From assembly GCF_029504395.1 (NCBI RefSeq), contig NZ_JAQFIF010000011.1, forward strand, positions 62,001 through 126,000: a DNA stretch of 64,000 bases, in the 5' to 3' direction. The notes under the pieces are model-generated. The model was given only the letters and a program-made list of their open reading frames with translations. It searched no databases and was not told where the DNA came from. This stretch comes from Arthrobacter sp. ES3-54 (GTDB taxonomy: Bacteria > Actinomycetota > Actinomycetes > Actinomycetales > Micrococcaceae). Below, one piece after another: positions 1 through 7,778 of this stretch. Positions within the stretch are counted from its first letter, which is position 1. Each line of letters begins with the position of its first letter. The position numbers and the translations under genes were made by a program.

Positions 1-1
1 C

Positions 2-973
2 GAGGCCGACTGCATGGTGGGCCCAATCCTCCAGCGCCGCGCCGAAGCCGCAGGCGTGGTCTACTCCATGGCCTATGGCGACCAGCCGGCCTTGATCTGC
101 GAAATGGTCGACTGGTGCCGAACGGTGGGATTCGACATCGTCGCAGCCGGCAAGGGCACCAAATACCTCCCCGAGTACAACTACTCCACCCCGGACACGG
201 TCTGGAACTATTACGGCTTCAGCGACAAGCAGCTCGCCTCCGGCGACTTCAACCCCAAGATGTTCAACTCCTTCCTCGACGGCACCAAATCGGCGATCGA
301 AATGGCGGCAGTGGCCAACGGCACGGGACTGACCCCCCAGGACGAGGGCCTCTTCTTCCCGCCGGCCGGGGTGGACGACCTCCCGAACATCTACCGCGAA
401 AAGTCCGTCGGCGGCATCCTGACCAGGCGTGGCACCGTGGAGATCGCCTCAAGCCTGAACCGTGACGGAACCGAAGTTGAGCGCGATCTCCGCTGGGGCG
501 TGTATGTCACCTTCGAGGCGAAGACTGACTACGCCGCGCAGTGCTTTGCTGAGTACGGGGTCAAGACCGACTCGACCGGGCGCTACGGCTCGCTGTACCG
601 CCCGTACCACATGATCGGACTCGAGCTGGGTGTCAGCATCGCCTCGGCCGTCCTGCGTGGGGAAGCCACCGGTTCCCCCACCGGCTTCCGCGGCGACGTC
701 ATGACGACGGCCAAGAAGGACCTCAAGGCCGGCGAAATCCTGGACGGAGAGGGCGGCTACACGGCGTTCGGCAAGCTGGCCCCGGCCCGGATCTCCCTGG
801 AGCGCAACGCCCTGCCGCTGGGCCTCGCGCACGGCATGAAACTCAAGCGCGACGTCCCCCAGGACGGCACCGTCTCATGGGACGACGTCGACGCCGATGA
901 GACCCTCCTCGCCGTCCAGATCCGCCGCGAACTCGAGAGCGAGTTCCGCGCGGAATCACTCCTCAGCACATAG
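2..973 (+). CDS. NAD(P)-dependent SAF-domain oxidoreductase, homoserine-dehydrogenase-like (5' partial)
   Basis: The reading frame is open to the first base of the window, so the N-terminal Rossmann part and the start codon lie upstream. About 323 residues are visible. The central part resembles the homoserine-dehydrogenase-like fold (conserved stretches around GLTPQDEGLFFPP and YRPYHMIGLELGVSIASA). The C-terminal 90 residues, from DVMTTAKKDLKAGEILDG, look like an SAF domain, a small beta-clip domain found on sugar-acid and polyol catabolic oxidoreductases. The family probably uses NAD(P), but the substrate cannot be told from sequence. A GntR/FCD repressor and an MHS permease follow on the same strand, which suggests a small carboxylate or sugar-acid catabolic cassette. 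The family assignment is fairly firm; the substrate is unknown. Confidence 0.75.
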   Translation, partial: EADCMVGPILQRRAEAAGVVYSMAYGDQPALICEMVDWCRTVGFDIVAAGKGTKYLPEYNYSTPDTVWNYYGFSDKQLASGDFNPKMFNSFLDGTKSAIEMAAVANGTGLTPQDEGLFFPPAGVDDLPNIYREKSVGGILTRRGTVEIASSLNRDGTEVERDLRWGVYVTFEAKTDYAAQCFAEYGVKTDSTGRYGSLYRPYHMIGLELGVSIASAVLRGEATGSPTGFRGDVMTTAKKDLKAGEILDGEGGYTAFGKLAPARISLERNALPLGLAHGMKLKRDVPQDGTVSWDDVDADETLLAVQIRRELESEFRAESLLST

Positions 974-1056
974 GTCAGACCGTCAAGCCAACAACTACGA
1001 TAGAAAGGCAGTTCGTCGGCGGCAGGCTGACGGCAGGAAATTGAAGAGGTGGCGGC

Positions 1057-1782
1057 ATGACGGCAGAAACGTGGGAACCCGTACAACGGATCCGGACGTA
1101 CGAGCAAGTGATGGCCCAAATCGAGGAGCGGATCCTCGATGGCAGGCTCAAAGCCGGAGACAAGCTGCCCAGCGAGCGGGATCTCGCTGCGCTGCTAGGC
1201 GTATCCCGACCGTCCTTGAGGGAATCCCTCCGGGTTCTGGAGGCCCTGGGCATCGTCGACATCCGCCCCGGCGGCGGCGCGGAGGGAGGAGCTGTGCTGG
1301 TGGGCGAGCCCGGATCCGGGTTCGTGAACCTTCTCAAGCTCCAACTGGCGCTCGGCCAGTTTGACCAGACCGATGTACTCGAAACCCGCATCGCGCTGGA
1401 GACCTGGTGCTGCGAGGAAGCCGCAGTGCGGGCGACCGAGCAGGACCACAAGGACCTCGGCCTGATCCTGGACCGGATGGATGACCCGGACATCACTACC
1501 GCCGAGTTCAACCGGCTGGACGCAGCCTTCCACGTCCGGATCGCCGAATCCACGGGCAATTCCCTGACCTCGAACCTGATGGGGTCCCTGAGGATCGCCA
1601 TCAACCGGCAAATGATCGAAGCATATGCCCGCTTAGAGAACTGGAAAGAAACGGCCACCGTGGTGCGCCGGGAACACCGGGAAATCCTCGAAGCAATTCA
1701 ACGGCGGGAACCGACCGTGGCCAGGCAGGCCGTGGGTGACCACATTCGCGGCTTTTACAACATAGGAAACGTCGGGGCCTGA
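1057..1782 (+). CDS. GntR-family transcriptional regulator, FCD (FadR) subfamily
   Basis: 241 residues. The N-terminal winged helix is typical of GntR (residues about 12-80: YEQVMAQIEERILDGRLKAG, then LPSERDLAALLGVSRPSLRE). It is followed by an all-helical FCD ligand-binding domain (about 105-225) with the usual D/H metal ligands spread over FNRLDAAFHVRIAESTGN and RREHREILEAI. FCD regulators are usually repressors released by a small carboxylate or sugar acid. GAGG lies 8 bases before the ATG. It sits between an SAF oxidoreductase and an MHS permease on the same strand, so local control of these genes is the natural guess. No clear operator palindrome was seen in the 83-base gap upstream. Confidence 0.88.
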   Translation: MTAETWEPVQRIRTYEQVMAQIEERILDGRLKAGDKLPSERDLAALLGVSRPSLRESLRVLEALGIVDIRPGGGAEGGAVLVGEPGSGFVNLLKLQLALGQFDQTDVLETRIALETWCCEEAAVRATEQDHKDLGLILDRMDDPDITTAEFNRLDAAFHVRIAESTGNSLTSNLMGSLRIAINRQMIEAYARLENWKETATVVRREHREILEAIQRREPTVARQAVGDHIRGFYNIGNVGA

Positions 1783-1885
1783 ACCAGCCTCAGTGACGCC
1801 GGAGGACCGGCCTCACCTGGTGCAGCGTCTGCGACAAGCAGGGGCGGGAGAAACCCGTCCCATATCGAAGGAGATATCGACGCAC

Positions 1886-3211
1886 ATGAGTGCTCTCACG
1901 CAGTCACACGCCAGGCAGGCCGAGCTGGGCTCGCCGGACAAACTCAAGGTCGCGATCGGCAGCGCCGTAGGAACGACCATTGAGAACTACGACTTTCTGG
2001 CCTACGGCACGGCCGCTGCGCTGTATTTCGGCACCGCATTCTTTCCCGGCCAAGACCCCGTCGCCGCCACACTGCTCGCGTTCGCCACCCTCGCCGTGGG
2101 CTTTGCCATGCGGCCGCTGGGCGGACTGATCGGCGGCTACCTCGGCGACAAGTACGGCCGCAAACCGGTCCTGGTCGGCGCGCTGCTGGTTATGGGTGCC
2201 GCGACCTTCCTGATCGGCGTCCTGCCCACCTATCAGCAGGTCGGCGTCCTGGCACCGATCCTGCTCGTCGCGATCCGGATCATCCAGGGCCTGGCCTTCG
2301 GCGCCGAATGGGGCGGCGCCATCATGATGACCTTTGAGCATGCTCCGTGGCGACAGCGTGGCCGCTACACCGGCATCCCGCAGGCTGGTGTCCCGCTTGG
2401 TCTGCTGCTAGCCAACCTCGTCTTCCTTGCCACCACCGGCTGGAACAACGAATGGTCCTGGCGCGTGCCGTTCCTCGCCAGCTCCGTCCTGATCATCGCC
2501 GGCATCATCATCCGAATGAAGGTCAGCGAATCCCCCGAGTTCGAGGAGACGAAGGCCAAGGGCGAACTCGTCAAGAATCCGCTCCTGACCGTCATCAAGA
2601 ATGACTGGCGCACGATCCTGCGGGTCATCGGGCTTCGGCTGGCAGAGTCCGGTGGCTTCTACGTGATCGTCACCTACCTGCTCTCCTACATCGTCGCCAA
2701 CAAGCTAGTCGACCGCCAGACGGGCCTGACCGGCCTGGTGCTCGCCGCGGCAATCGGCGTCGTCGCCACCATCCTCTGGGGCCGGCTCACGGACAGCATC
2801 GGACGCCGCAAGCTCTACATCATCGGCACTGCCGGCATTATTCTCTTCGGCTTCCCGATGTTCCTCATGGTCAACACCGGCGTCCCGTTCCTGGTGATCC
2901 TCGTGTATATCATCGGGCTGCCGATCCTCCACGATATGCTCGCCGGCTCCCAGGGCGCCTGGTTCTCCGAGCTGTTCCCCGCCAACACCCGGACCTCGGG
3001 GGCCTCGATCGGCTACCAGTTCTCGGCCGCAATCTCCGGATTCATCCCCCTCATCGCAGCAGCCACGGCAGCCGCCTGGGGCTGGAGCGGCGTGGCAATC
3101 GTCTACATGGCTTGCGGAGCCATCGGGCTCATCGCGGCCCTGGTCACCCGGGAAACCTGGGGAAAGCGCGAACGCGCCAGCGTCGACGAGCTCATCGCAG
3201 CCGGCAAGTAG
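1886..3211 (+). CDS. MFS transporter, MHS (metabolite:H+ symporter) family
   Basis: 441 residues with about 12 predicted membrane helices. The signature of the MHS branch (ShiA, ProP, KgtP relatives) is present: ATTIENYDFLAYGTAAALYF-like first helix, the loop motif GYLGDKYGRKPVLVG between helices 2 and 3, and RIIQGLAFGAEWGGA in helix 4. It should import an organic acid or osmolyte with protons. The frame is open further upstream to 1793, but the ATG at 1886 follows a near-perfect Shine-Dalgarno (GAAGGAGATAT) and starts just before the conserved N-terminus, so this start is preferred. It is the third member of the oxidoreductase-regulator-permease set and is followed by a strong hairpin. The substrate is unknown. 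Confidence 0.87.
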   Translation: MSALTQSHARQAELGSPDKLKVAIGSAVGTTIENYDFLAYGTAAALYFGTAFFPGQDPVAATLLAFATLAVGFAMRPLGGLIGGYLGDKYGRKPVLVGALLVMGAATFLIGVLPTYQQVGVLAPILLVAIRIIQGLAFGAEWGGAIMMTFEHAPWRQRGRYTGIPQAGVPLGLLLANLVFLATTGWNNEWSWRVPFLASSVLIIAGIIIRMKVSESPEFEETKAKGELVKNPLLTVIKNDWRTILRVIGLRLAESGGFYVIVTYLLSYIVANKLVDRQTGLTGLVLAAAIGVVATILWGRLTDSIGRRKLYIIGTAGIILFGFPMFLMVNTGVPFLVILVYIIGLPILHDMLAGSQGAWFSELFPANTRTSGASIGYQFSAAISGFIPLIAAATAAAWGWSGVAIVYMACGAIGLIAALVTRETWGKRERASVDELIAAGK

Positions 3212-3243
3212 GCGCCACCGGCAGCACCCACCGCACGCAACAA

Positions 3244-3286
3244 CAGCAGTGCCCGGGACCAGTGGTCCCGGGCACTGCTGTTTGTC
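3244..3286. terminator. Strong hairpin terminator between convergent permease and hspR genes
   Basis: A perfect 17-bp inverted repeat (3244-3260 CAGCAGTGCCCGGGACC; 3264-3280 its complement) with a 3-base loop, followed on the plus strand by TTTGTCC. It lies 32 bases after the permease stop and 23 bases beyond the hspR stop on the other strand, so it could end transcription from both sides. Confidence 0.85.
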
Positions 3287-3309
3287 CTAGTGTTTTCCTA
3301 GAGCCCGTC

Positions 3310-3732
3310 CTAGTCGATGCCCCGCGGCCGCCACACCACCAGCGCCTGCGACCGCGCCTGCGGGCGCTTGCCGCGGGCCAGGCTGACGACGTCGCCGGCA
3401 GTTCCGGCCGCGAAGATCCGCGAATCGACGGCCTGGCGACGGCGGCCCAGCTCCTCAGTCAGTTCACTGACCCGGCGCTGCAGGGCGGCCACCTGGTTCT
3501 CCAGCTGCAGGATCCGCTTGATGCCTTCCAGCGAGACCCCCTCCTGGGAGAGCCGCTGGACCTCGCGGAGCATGTTCACATCCCGCTGCGAGTAGCGCCT
3601 CGACTTGCCGGGGGCACGGCTGGGCGAGACGATGCCCAGCCGGTCGTACTGGCGCAGTGTTTGCGGGTGCATGTCCGCCAGTTCTGCGGCAACGGAGATG
3701 ACGAAGATCGGCTGATCGAAGTCGATGGCCAT
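3310..3732 (-). CDS. hspR: HspR, MerR-family heat-shock repressor
   Basis: 140 residues. The MerR-type winged helix covers residues about 10-80 (FVISVAAELADMHPQTLRQY, DRLGIVSPSRAPGKSRRYS), and a leucine-rich coiled coil follows (about 82-110). HspR represses the dnaK operon by binding HAIR sites, with DnaK acting as co-repressor in Streptomyces and Mycobacterium. Here hspR is the last gene of the dnaK-grpE-dnaJ-hspR operon, 15 bases after dnaJ, and two HAIR operators are visible in front of dnaK, so feedback control is well supported. The C-terminal tail (from residue about 115) is short and basic. Confidence 0.96.
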   Translation of the reverse strand: MAIDFDQPIFVISVAAELADMHPQTLRQYDRLGIVSPSRAPGKSRRYSQRDVNMLREVQRLSQEGVSLEGIKRILQLENQVAALQRRVSELTEELGRRRQAVDSRIFAAGTAGDVVSLARGKRPQARSQALVVWRPRGID

Positions 3733-3747
3733 GGCTGGATCCCGCTC

Positions 3748-4731
3748 CTAGAGCCGGGCCTTGGCTGCCAGGCCCGCGCGGACGTCCTCATCGGCGGTCG
3801 CCGCGGCGAAGGCCTTCACGGCTTCCTCCGCTTCCTTGTTCAGCTTCCGCGGAACAGCGACGTCGATTGTCACCAGCAGATCGCCGGTGGCCTTGGTGTG
3901 CTTGACGCCACGGCCCTTGACGCGCAGCGTGCGGCCCGAGGGCGTCCCCGCGGGAACCCTGACCTTGACCTTGTCGCCGTCGATCGTCGGAACCTCGATA
4001 TCCGCCCCCAGGGCCGCCTCCGGGAAGGAGACAGGGACGTGGATCCGGAGGTTGTCGCCGTCGCGGACGTAGAACTCATGGGGCTTCACCGAGACGGTGA
4101 CCATGAGGTCGCCGTTGCCGGCGGCGGCGTACTGTCCTTTGCCGCGGACGCGGACCTTTTGTCCGTCCTTGATCCCGGCCGGGATGCGGACGTCGATGAC
4201 CTCACCGTCCGGTTCGCGCAGGCCAATCGTGGTGCCGCGGATTGACCCGGCAAACGAGATCGAGGTGGACGCGGTGCGGTCCGCGCCTTTCTGCGGAGCC
4301 CGCTGGAACGACTGGCCCCCGCCGCCGAACCCGCCGCCGCCGAATAGATCTGCGAACTCGGGCGGAATGCCGCCGGCCGTGCTGTAACTGCCGGAATGGC
4401 GCCCCCCGCCGCCGGTGAAGAGACCGCCGAAGAGGTCCTCGAAGCCAGCTCCGCCGGCGGCGCCGCCGCTACCGCCGGGGGCAAAGCGTGCGCCGCCCCC
4501 CATGGCCCGGATGGCGTCGTACTGCTGGCGCTCATCGGGATCCGAGAGCACGGAATAGGCCTCGGAGATGTCTTTGAATTTCTTCTCCGACGCGACATCA
4601 CCGGCATTCCTGTCCGGGTGGTGCTGCCGGGCAAGCTTGCGGTAGGCCTTCTTGATGTCGGCGTCGGAAGCGTCCTTGGCGATACCAAGGATCTTGTAGA
4701 AGTCCTTGTCCACCCAGTCCTGGCTAGCCAA
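3748..4731 (-). CDS. dnaJ: DnaJ-type Hsp40 co-chaperone without zinc fingers (CbpA-like, class B)
   Basis: 327 residues. J domain at residues about 8-73 with the HPD motif (ARQHHPDRN), then a Gly/Phe-rich linker (about 80-145) and the two-lobed C-terminal substrate domain (about 155-315). The CxxCxGxG zinc-finger repeats of class A DnaJ are absent, although an operon-borne DnaJ usually has them. It stimulates the ATPase of DnaK. The frame is open further upstream, but the best start is the TTG at 4731, preceded by GAGAGGAAACGCCA and beginning MASQDWVDKDFYKILG, as expected for the family. A large nested palindrome separates it from grpE, so its expression may be tuned apart from dnaK-grpE. Confidence 0.93.
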   Translation of the reverse strand: MASQDWVDKDFYKILGIAKDASDADIKKAYRKLARQHHPDRNAGDVASEKKFKDISEAYSVLSDPDERQQYDAIRAMGGGARFAPGGSGGAAGGAGFEDLFGGLFTGGGGRHSGSYSTAGGIPPEFADLFGGGGFGGGGQSFQRAPQKGADRTASTSISFAGSIRGTTIGLREPDGEVIDVRIPAGIKDGQKVRVRGKGQYAAAGNGDLMVTVSVKPHEFYVRDGDNLRIHVPVSFPEAALGADIEVPTIDGDKVKVRVPAGTPSGRTLRVKGRGVKHTKATGDLLVTIDVAVPRKLNKEAEEAVKAFAAATADEDVRAGLAAKARL

Positions 4732-4789
4732 TGGCGTTTCCTCTCTAAAGTACAAAAGCGTTAAGGCGAGATTACCGCTGAACGCCGCA

Positions 4790-4892
4790 GCGGATGAGGG
4801 GGCCCGGGCGTGGCATCGGGCCTGCCGGAGCGTGGTGACTTGGTCCGTCAGGACCAAGTCACCACGCGTAGGGGCGGGGCCCCCTCATCCGC
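4790..4892. repeat. Nested double inverted repeat between grpE and dnaJ
   Basis: Two perfect 16-bp inverted repeats lie one inside the other. The outer arms are 4790-4805 (GCGGATGAGGGGGCCC) and 4877-4892. The inner arms are 4831-4846 (CGTGGTGACTTGGTCC) and 4851-4866, around a 4-base loop. The transcript of the dnaK operon would fold into a long stem with an internal bubble. No U-tract follows on the minus strand, so it may be an mRNA processing or attenuation element, or a small palindromic repeat element, rather than a simple terminator. Confidence 0.8.
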
Positions 4893-4910
4893 GAAGGCGT
4901 GGGCGTAACC

Positions 4911-5585
4911 CTACGCCGGAACCGCCACGATGACCTGGGCCGCGCGGAGGACGCGTTCGCCGGACTTGTAGCCCGAGCGCAGTACCTGGCTGACGGTGTC
5001 GATTTCGATATCCGTGCCGGGCTGCTGGATGAGGGCCTCGTGGATGGTCGGATCGAACTCCACGCCGGTCTCATCGATGCGGACCAGTCCGTACGTCTTC
5101 AGCGCAGCCTCCAGCTTGGCGGCGATCGCGGCGAACGGGCCGTCCGCGAGGTCGCCATGCTGGCGGGCGGCGTCGACGTCGTCCAGCACCGGGAGAAGGG
5201 AGTTCAGGACGCCGATGACGGCCATTTCCCCTGCCACGGCGCGGTCGCGTTCGACCCGCTTGCGGTAGTTGACGTACTCGGCCTGCAGCCGGCGGAGGTC
5301 ATTCCTGAGCTCCTCCGCCGCGGCCGCGTCAACGCCCTGCGCCACCGATTCCTCGGCGGGCACCTCAACACTGTTGAGGATGTCCTCCGCCTGGGACAGG
5401 GCATCCCCGGAACCGGAGTCCCCGGCGCCGGCGTGCTCCTGGTCAGGGTGGCGGGCCTGGCCGGTCTTCGGATCAACCTTGCGGTTGTCGTGGATCACCG
5501 GCTTCTGCGGCTCGTTCTCGTGCTCGTTGCCGCGGCTCGGGTTCTCGGAAGAACCGTGCTCTTCTTCGTTACCGTGGTGCGGCAT
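4911..5585 (-). CDS. grpE: GrpE nucleotide exchange factor
   Basis: 224 residues. A long, acidic, low-complexity N-terminus (about 1-85, many E, N, H and P) precedes the coiled-coil stalk (about 88-140, ELRNDLRRLQAEYVNYRKRV) and the beta-sheet head (about 165-220, ETGVEFDPTIHEALIQQ, GYKSGERVLRAAQVIVAV), which match the GrpE signature. It releases ADP from DnaK. The ATG lies 2 bases after the dnaK stop, so the two genes are translationally close and their protein ratio is probably coupled. The N-terminal tail is longer than in E. coli GrpE, as is common in actinobacteria. Confidence 0.96.
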   Translation of the reverse strand: MPHHGNEEEHGSSENPSRGNEHENEPQKPVIHDNRKVDPKTGQARHPDQEHAGAGDSGSGDALSQAEDILNSVEVPAEESVAQGVDAAAAEELRNDLRRLQAEYVNYRKRVERDRAVAGEMAVIGVLNSLLPVLDDVDAARQHGDLADGPFAAIAAKLEAALKTYGLVRIDETGVEFDPTIHEALIQQPGTDIEIDTVSQVLRSGYKSGERVLRAAQVIVAVPA

Positions 5586-5587
5586 GA

Positions 5588-7456
5588 TTACTTCTTCTCG
5601 TCTTCGTCAACGATTTCGGCGTCGACGATGTCCTCGTCGGAGCCGGAGCCGGCTGCGGGCTCGCCGGCGGGGGCACCCTGAGCGCCCGCGTGGCCGTCGG
5701 GGGATCCGGCGTGGGCGTAGATGGCTTCGCCGAGCTTGGTCTGGGAAGCCTGCAGCTTCTCAAAAGCAGTCTTCACGGCGGCGTCATCGGTGCCTTCGAG
5801 GGCCTTCTTGAGGGCGTCGACGTCGGCCTTGACCTCGGTCTTGACCTCTTCGGGCAGCTTGTCGGCGTTGTCCGCGATCAGCTTGTCCACGGAGTAGGCG
5901 AGCTGCTCGGCCGTGTTGCGGGTGTCGGTTGCCTCGCGGCGTGCCTTGTCCTCGGCTGCGTGCTCTTCGGCGTCGTGGACCATGCGGTCGATGTCTTCCT
6001 TGGACAGCGCGGTGCCGCCGGTGATGGTCATGGACTGTTCCTTGCCGGTGCCCTTGTCCTTCGCCGAAACGTGCACGATGCCGTTGGCATCGATGTCGAA
6101 GGTGACCTCGACCTGCGGGACGCCGCGGGGAGCCGGAGCGATGCCGGTGAGTTCGAATGTGCCCAGCGGCTTGTTGTCGCGGGTGAACTCACGCTCACCC
6201 TGGAAGACCTGGATGGCCACGGACGGCTGGTTGTCATCCGCCGTGGTGAAGGTCTCGCTCCGCTTGGTGGGGATCGCGGTGTTGCGCTCGATCAGGTGCG
6301 TCATGATGCCGCCCTTGGTTTCGATGCCAAGGGACAACGGGGTGACGTCGATCAGCAGCACGTCCTTGCGCTCACCCTTGAGGACACCGGCCTGCAGGGC
6401 TGCACCGACGGCGACTACCTCATCGGGGTTGACGCCCTTATTCGGCTCCTTGCCTCCGGCCAGTTCCTTGACGAGGTCGTAGACGGCCGGCATGCGGGTG
6501 GAACCGCCGACGAGCACGATGTGGTCGATCTCGGAGAGCTTGATGCCGGCTTCCTTGATGACGTCCTGGAACGGCTTCTTGGTGCGGTCCAGCAGGTCCT
6601 TGGTGAGGTCCTGGAACTTGGCGCGGGTCAGCTGCTCGTCCAGGTGGACCGGGCCGTCCGGGGTGACGGACAGGTACTGGAGGGAAACGTTGGTGCTCGA
6701 TGAGGAAGAGAGTTCCTTCTTGGCCTGCTCCGCAGCTTCACGGAGACGCTGCAGGGCAATCTTGTCCTTCGTGAGGTCGATGCCCTTGACCTTGAGCTGG
6801 TTCAGCAGGTACTCCACGACGCGCTGGTCCCAGTCGTCGCCGCCGAGGTGGTTGTCACCGGCAGTGGCGCGGACCTGGATGGTGGAGAAGTTGTCCTCGT
6901 CCTTGCCGACCTCAAGGAGGGAGACGTCGAACGTGCCGCCGCCGAGGTCGAAGACCAGGATGAGCTCATCTTCCTTGCCCTTGTCCAGGCCGTAGGCCAG
7001 AGCGGCCGCGGTGGGCTCGTTGACGATGCGCAGGACGTTCAGGCCGGCGATTTCTCCGGCCTCCTTGGTGGCCTGGCGCTGGGCGTCGTTGAAGTAGGCC
7101 GGCACGGTGACCACGGCGTCGGTGACCTTTTCGCCAAGGTAGGACTCGGCGTCGTTCTTTAGCTTCATGAGGATACGGGCGGAAATTTCCTGCGCCGTGT
7201 ACTTCTTGTCGTCAATGGCGACGGTCCAGTCAGTGCCCATATGGCGCTTGACGGACGCGATAGTGCGGTCAATGTTGTTGACGGCCTGGCGCTTGGCGAT
7301 CTCGCCGACCAGGACCTCGCCGGACTTGGAGAAGGCAACAACCGACGGCGTGGTGCGGCCACCCTCGGCGTTGGCAATGACGGTGGGCTCGCCACCTTCG
7401 AGAACGGAGACGACGGAGTTAGTGGTTCCGAGGTCAATTCCTACTGCACGTGACAT
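5588..7456 (-). CDS. dnaK: DnaK, Hsp70 chaperone
   Basis: 622 residues. The actin-like ATPase domain fills residues 1-360 (phosphate loop GIDLGTTNSVV, then AYFNDAQRQATKEAGEIAGL, VFDLGGGTFDVSLLE and HIVLVGGSTRMPAV). The linker DVTPLSLGIETKGG leads into the substrate-binding domain, and the acidic tail ends DEDEKK. The ATG at 7456 gives the canonical MSRAVGIDLGTTNS start and has AAGGAAG 7 bases upstream; the frame is open another 17 codons but without an RBS. It is the first gene of the dnaK-grpE-dnaJ-hspR operon. A promoter between two HspR operators lies 100-150 bases upstream. Confidence 0.98.
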   Translation of the reverse strand: MSRAVGIDLGTTNSVVSVLEGGEPTVIANAEGGRTTPSVVAFSKSGEVLVGEIAKRQAVNNIDRTIASVKRHMGTDWTVAIDDKKYTAQEISARILMKLKNDAESYLGEKVTDAVVTVPAYFNDAQRQATKEAGEIAGLNVLRIVNEPTAAALAYGLDKGKEDELILVFDLGGGTFDVSLLEVGKDEDNFSTIQVRATAGDNHLGGDDWDQRVVEYLLNQLKVKGIDLTKDKIALQRLREAAEQAKKELSSSSSTNVSLQYLSVTPDGPVHLDEQLTRAKFQDLTKDLLDRTKKPFQDVIKEAGIKLSEIDHIVLVGGSTRMPAVYDLVKELAGGKEPNKGVNPDEVVAVGAALQAGVLKGERKDVLLIDVTPLSLGIETKGGIMTHLIERNTAIPTKRSETFTTADDNQPSVAIQVFQGEREFTRDNKPLGTFELTGIAPAPRGVPQVEVTFDIDANGIVHVSAKDKGTGKEQSMTITGGTALSKEDIDRMVHDAEEHAAEDKARREATDTRNTAEQLAYSVDKLIADNADKLPEEVKTEVKADVDALKKALEGTDDAAVKTAFEKLQASQTKLGEAIYAHAGSPDGHAGAQGAPAGEPAAGSGSDEDIVDAEIVDEDEKK

Positions 7457-7538
7457 GGATTGCTTCCTTACTTTCCTTGGAATCTTGCGGAGATGGCCGC
7501 GGACCACAGCGGTATCAACCGCATGGGTCCGACCGTTA

Positions 7539-7557
7539 TTGAGCGATCTAGACTCAA
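7539..7557. promoter_or_regulatory. HAIR operator (HspR-binding site), proximal
   Basis: TTGAGCGATCTAGACTCAA: TTGAG and CTCAA separated by 9 bases, matching the HAIR form CTTGAGT-N7-ACTCAAG except at the outermost base. It abuts and by one base overlaps the -10 hexamer of the dnaK promoter, so bound HspR would block RNA polymerase. Confidence 0.9.
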
Positions 7558-7584
7558 CTTTACCCAGACGCGGACATAAGTCAA
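7557..7584 (-). promoter_or_regulatory. Probable dnaK promoter between the two HAIR sites
   Basis: On the minus strand a -35 TTGACT (7584-7579) and a -10 TAAAGT (7562-7557) are 16 bases apart. This matches a vegetative sigma-70-type promoter (5/6 and 4/6 bases). Its place between two HspR operators fits repression under normal conditions and release during heat stress. Confidence 0.6.
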
Positions 7585-7591
7585 TTCAAAG

Positions 7592-7610
7592 TTGAGCGAC
7601 ATCGACTCAA
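7592..7610. promoter_or_regulatory. HAIR operator (HspR-binding site), distal
   Basis: TTGAGCGACATCGACTCAA, extended by AAAG on the left and CTTT on the right into longer AAAGTTGAG/CTCAACTTT arms. It starts 53 bp from the start of the proximal site, about five helical turns, so both HspR dimers would sit on the same DNA face upstream and downstream of the -35/-10 region. Confidence 0.9.
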
Positions 7611-7732
7611 CTTTGAACCCGCGGCCGGCCCGCGGCCGCTCATCGCAGCCTAGATTCCCCGGATTGCAGCCCCTGTGGCACTTCCCGGGAAGCGTTTCGC
7701 CCTGCGCGAACCTGCGCACAGACCACACCGCA

Positions 7733-7760
7733 GACCAGCCGGCGCCCGCGCCGGCTGGTC
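7733..7760 (-). terminator. GC-rich hairpin after the GDYG-repeat gene
   Basis: A perfect 13-bp inverted repeat (7733-7745 GACCAGCCGGCGC; 7748-7760) with a 2-base loop, 19 bases after the stop of the minus-strand gene at 7779-8234. There is no U-tract. It probably limits read-through from that gene into the dnaK promoter. Confidence 0.6.
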
Positions 7761-7778
7761 GCCCCAGCTTCCCTCGCG

